Position numbers and translations under genes: made by a program. A stretch of 64,000 nucleotides of DNA from Utricularia gibba (lineage: Eukaryota > Streptophyta > Magnoliopsida > Lamiales > Lentibulariaceae): NCBI GenBank assembly GCA_002189035.1, contig NEEC01000019.1:1984001-2048000 (forward strand), written 5' to 3'. The notes under the pieces are model-generated. The model searched no databases and was not told where the DNA came from. It was given only the letters and a program-made list of their open reading frames with translations. Shown piece after piece: positions 60,468 to 64,000 of the stretch (position 1 is its first letter; the number at the start of each line of letters is the position of its first letter).

Positions 60468-62629
60468 ATGGGGGGGTCGATTCTTTCCGGCAGGTTGGTC
60501 GTTTGTTTCGTGGTTATTCTCATGTTCGCCCGCAGGGATCCAACAGCGGCGATAGAGTTTGACTTCGGTACACTGACACTGTCCACCTTGAAGCTCATCG
60601 GCGACGCACATTTGAGCAACGGGAGCGTGAGATTGACTCGCGACGTCGGCGTGCCGTACTCCGGCGCCGGCAAGGTCGTATATTCCAAGCCCGTGATTTT
60701 CCGCCGACCTGGTACTCTCTCCAAGGCGAGCTTCTCGACATTCTTCTCGTTTTCAGTAACCAACTTGAATCCATCTTCAATCGGCGGTGGATTAGCCTTC
60801 CTCATCTCGTCGGACGGCGAGTACGTCGGCGACGCTGGCGGGTACATGGGAATAATGAATGCCACTGGGCCCCGAAACGGCGTCGTGGCCGTGGAGTTCG
60901 ATACTCAAATGGATGTCGAATTCAAGGACATAAACGGGAATCATGTGGGTTTGGATCTGGGTTCCATGATTTCTTCTCGAATCGGTGATTTGGACGCCGC
61001 CGGAGTTGATCTGAAAAGCGGGGATCTCGTTAATTCGTGGGTGGATTACTCTGGCTCCACCGGAGAAATCGAGGTCTATGTTTCATATTCGAACTCAAAG
61101 CCTAGAGAACCCATTGTCTCCACTATCGTTGATTTTGATAACCACTTGGACAAAGATTTCACCTATGTAGGTTTCAGTGGATCCACACAGGGTAGCACAG
61201 AAATTCATACAATTCAATGGTGGAGTTTCCGATCGTTTTTCGAAGATGACATCTCGCAGCCTCCTCCGCCGTCTGCTGCCACTGATCAAGCAACAAAGTC
61301 GCACTCCACCTCGCATTCCGCCGCTGCCGAAACCAGCGCAAAGTGTGCTGGCGCGGTGGCTGGAGTAGTTACCGCCGGCGCATTCTTGCTTGGCCTCTGC
61401 GGCGTAGCCTTGGTATGGTTTCACAGAAAGAAATACAAACCGGAGAAGAAACCTGTTACTCTGGCCTCTGAAGTCGTCAAAATGCCGAAAGAATTCAGCT
61501 ACAGAGAGCTGCTGATCGCGACAAAAGGATTCAATTCTTCAAGGATAGTAGGCCACGGCGCATTTGGAACTGTCTACAGAGGAGTTTTACCTGATTCAGG
61601 CGGCCTCGTCGCCGTGAAACGGTGCGGAAACAGTGGTCAGGGGAAAGCAGAATTCCTATCGGAGTTGTCGATAATCGGATCTCTCAGACACAGAAATCTC
61701 GTCAGACTTCAGGGATGGTGTCACGAGAAGCGTGAAAGCTTGCTAGTTTATGATCTTATGACAAATGGCAGTCTGGATAAAGCTCTATTCGAGTCAAGAA
61801 CGCCATTGCCATGGCCGCAGAGGAAGAAAATTTTGCTTGGAGTTGCATCGGCTTTAACATATCTGCACCAAGAATGCGAGAATCAAGTCATCCACCGGGA
61901 TATCAAAACCAGCAACATCATGCTCGATGAAGGGTTCAATGCGAGACTAGGCGATTTCGGATTGGCACGGCAAATCGAGCACGACAAATCCCCAGACGCA
62001 ACGGTTGCCGCCGGCACAATGGGCTATTTGGCCCCGAATACCTAATCAACGGCCGCGCCACCGAGAAAACGGATGTATTCAGCTTTGGCGCGGTGGTTCT
62101 TGAGGTAGCGAGTGGGCGGAGGCCGATCGAGAAGGAAGTGGTGGGCGATGGAAAAGTTGGTGCAACCGCCAATTTAGTGGATTGGGTTTGGAGTTTACAC
62201 AGTGAAGGCCGGGTGATCGCAGCGGCGGATCCACTGCTGGAGAATCAATTCGAGGAAGGAGATATGAGAAGAACATTATCCGTTGGGCTTGCCTGCTCCC
62301 ACCCGGATCCCACTTGTCGGCCGGCGATGAGAACGGTGGTGCAGATCCTGATCGGAGAGGCCGATATTCCTGTTATCCCGAGAACGAAGCCGAGTTTCAG
62401 CTTCACGACATCGGAGCTTCTAGTAAACCTGGAAGACACCATCTCCGACTTGAACGGAATGGTGGCCATGTCGTCGACATCGTCATCGGAGAACAGCTTC
62501 CCTATCCTATCCCTGGGAGGGGGAGGGGAGGGGGTTAAACGCTCATTAAATACAGTAGATTTTGTGTTAATTATTAGTAGGTGTGGTAATTATTGGCTCA
62601 TAACTATTTATTTCATTTGGTATAATTAA
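60468..62629 (+). pseudogene. L-type lectin receptor-like kinase, clade VIII-like, 1-bp frameshift in kinase
   Basis: Plasma-membrane receptor kinase; intronless. A signal peptide (VVCFVVILMFA, cleaved near residue 28) precedes a legume-lectin domain to about residue 265 (IEFDFGTLTL, GGGLAFLISSDG, AVEFDTQMDVEFKDINGNHV). A Ser/Thr/Ala-rich linker and a membrane helix at about 292-317 follow. The kinase domain has GHGAFGTVYRG, AVKRC, HRDIKTSN and DFGLAR. At 62036/62037 one G is missing from the expected CCG-GAA (Pro-Glu of APE), so the first frame ends at a TAA (62043-62045) after about 525 residues. The following frame (YLINGRATEKTDVFSFGAVV, DPLLENQF, HPDPTCRPAM) runs to 62629. The uninterrupted length would be about 720 residues, typical of the clade. 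Whether the lesion is real or a consensus error cannot be told from the sequence. Confidence 0.9.
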
Positions 62630-64000
62630 AATCCTCCCCCTCCTCCTCCTCGTAGGCAGCACATAAATACAGGCCAGCCCGCACAGCACAGGAAGTCAGG
62701 AAGATGATAGATAGACGATGATGTGTTTCTTGTTTTTGGTTTAATCAACCTCATTAAATAGCCTAGGCAGTGCGATAGAGCTGTAGCTCATATGAATGAA
62801 TGAATGAGCTAGTTGTCCGTCCCTCCATTGGTTGCTTCAGAATCACACTCCATGAGTTGAGTCGACTCTCACATGCCCACTCCCTACCTTTGAAAAGGAA
62901 AAGAAACCGCCCCCACCCCCACCCATGTCGTAGGTGTACCGGTTTGCAACATTTTGACTCCATTAGAAAAAAAAAAAAGGGAAGGGTGATGCGATGATAA
63001 CCCCACCCCCATTCCATTCTATAAATTGTGAGAAGAAAAGTAGGTGGCGTTCCCAATCCCAATCCATTCATCACTCATTAATTCTCATGAGACGCCACGC
63101 CACGCCACGCCAGTCCAAATGTCTATCCCCCAACCAACGCACGCGACTTCATCCATTCCATTCCATTCATTGCAGCGTTTCACAAAGTCCCCGCGTTTCC
63201 TTGTCTCTCGCTATTTGTGTTCTGAATCACTACAACCAACTTCAAGAAACACAAAGTGCTATCCTGGGTGGGAAGGCAAGGCAAGGGACCGACCGCCAGT
63301 CGCCACTACTGTTGTGACAAGAATGCCCTTCACCCACCACCATTTTCCATCTTCACATGATCAACTAACCTTTCTTCTTCTGTTCAACTCAACTCATTTC
63401 TTGTCTCCAAAAGTGTTATCCTTTTTCAAGCCTCTCCTTCCTCCAACTCCAAACTTAAACTTTCTCTTGATGGTTGTGCTTCCGCTGCAGGGAACGGCCA
63501 AATAGATATAGAGAGAGCCTCCCTCATAACTGCCTTGGACAAAAAAAATGTGGAATTTTTTTGTTAATATGCGTAAGTCTAAAAAATTTATCAAAATACC
63601 TGTTATTTTTTTCATCTTTTTTCAACATAAATCCATCGTTATACCTGTAATTTTTATTTAAATTTAATTATTTTAATTAAAATACAAATTTAAAACATCA
63701 ATAATTTACTTTTATATATTAATTCATAAACATTTAACTATTATTCTATTTATGTTTTATATTACAATTTTTTTTTCTATTTTTTAATTATTATTCTTTG
63801 TATCATTAAGAGTAATCCATAAAAATAATTTTTGATTAACAATAACTTTGAAGTAAAATAACTTATCTTAATATATAATAAATACATATTTTAGAAACCG
63901 CTCTCTTTAATACCTGCACTCATAATAACTCGATAGATATCAAACAAGGACTACATGCGGATGCTCCAATTGACATACCTATCTTTTTTCAATGTAGAGA
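62630..64000. other. right-end intergenic region
   Basis: About 1.37 kb. 62630-63540 is of mixed composition with CCACC-, CCATTCCATT- and CGCCACGCCACGCCACGCC-type simple repeats (for example 63092-63112). 63540-64000 is strongly AT-rich. No gene, RNA gene or transposon end could be supported. Confidence 0.5.

Noticed and set aside
62763-63505. several overlapping open frames of 65-150 codons near the right end
   Set aside because: They derive from C/A-rich simple sequence (CCACGCCACG, CCATTCCATT) and lack coding features.

Overview
The window looks like nuclear chromosomal DNA of a flowering plant, most likely a eudicot. Genes are split by short GT-AG introns, intergenic DNA is very AT-rich, and the families are plant-specific (ARF, PRR, NPH3, L-type lectin receptor kinase, class A HSF, PPR). 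Codon-level similarity suggests an asterid, perhaps Lamiales, but I cannot prove the order. There is no prokaryotic or viral gene cluster. I found no undescribed multi-gene system; the noteworthy items are lesions, a transposon with unusual tail motifs, and regulatory sites.

Layout. 1-2.8 kb: 3' part of an EFL1-type ribosome-maturation GTPase. 3.3-5.7 kb: UBP3/4-type ubiquitin protease. 6.5-9.7 kb: CDKC kinase. 10.1-11.2 kb (minus): RABH1/Rab6 GTPase. 11.7-13.2 kb: PPR5-like organellar RNA-binding protein. 14.2-16.8 kb: two tandem RING-H2 genes (minus). 17.6-22.7 kb: a Mutator-like element with terminal inverted repeats and a 9-bp target duplication. 24.0-25.3 kb: unknown conserved plant protein. 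25.8-27.8 kb (minus): copper-ligand-less SCO1 homologue (HCC2 type). 28.9-30.2 kb (minus): class A heat-stress factor. 31.7-35.1 kb: an unidentified pseudogene and a truncated Ty3/gypsy pol fragment. 35.7-37.1 kb: nucleotide pyrophosphatase with a 1-bp lesion. 38.1-41.6 kb: thylakoid TerC protein. 41.9-45.0 kb (minus): PRR7-like clock gene with a 1-bp lesion in the CCT motif. 46.8-48.5 kb (minus): organellar adenylate kinase. 49.4-50.2 kb: small membrane-anchored coiled-coil protein. 50.5-52.7 kb (minus): ARF10/16-type auxin response factor with a miR160 site. 57.5-59.6 kb: NPH3/BTB protein. 60.5-62.6 kb: lectin receptor kinase with a 1-bp lesion. The rest is intergenic and largely featureless.

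The genes are not an operon-like unit. They cover RNA maturation, transcription, trafficking, photobiology, hormone and clock functions. The UBP - CDKC - RABH1 - PPR5 - HCC2 order recalls ancestral plant microsynteny, known to me from Arabidopsis gene numbering and not verified here. Exon boundaries were set by hand from reading frame, GT/AG sites and family conservation, and the summed exon lengths stay in frame for every gene called intact. Three otherwise intact genes (36.09, 42.40 and 62.04 kb) each lack exactly one G/C base, so assembly error must be weighed against true pseudogenisation.
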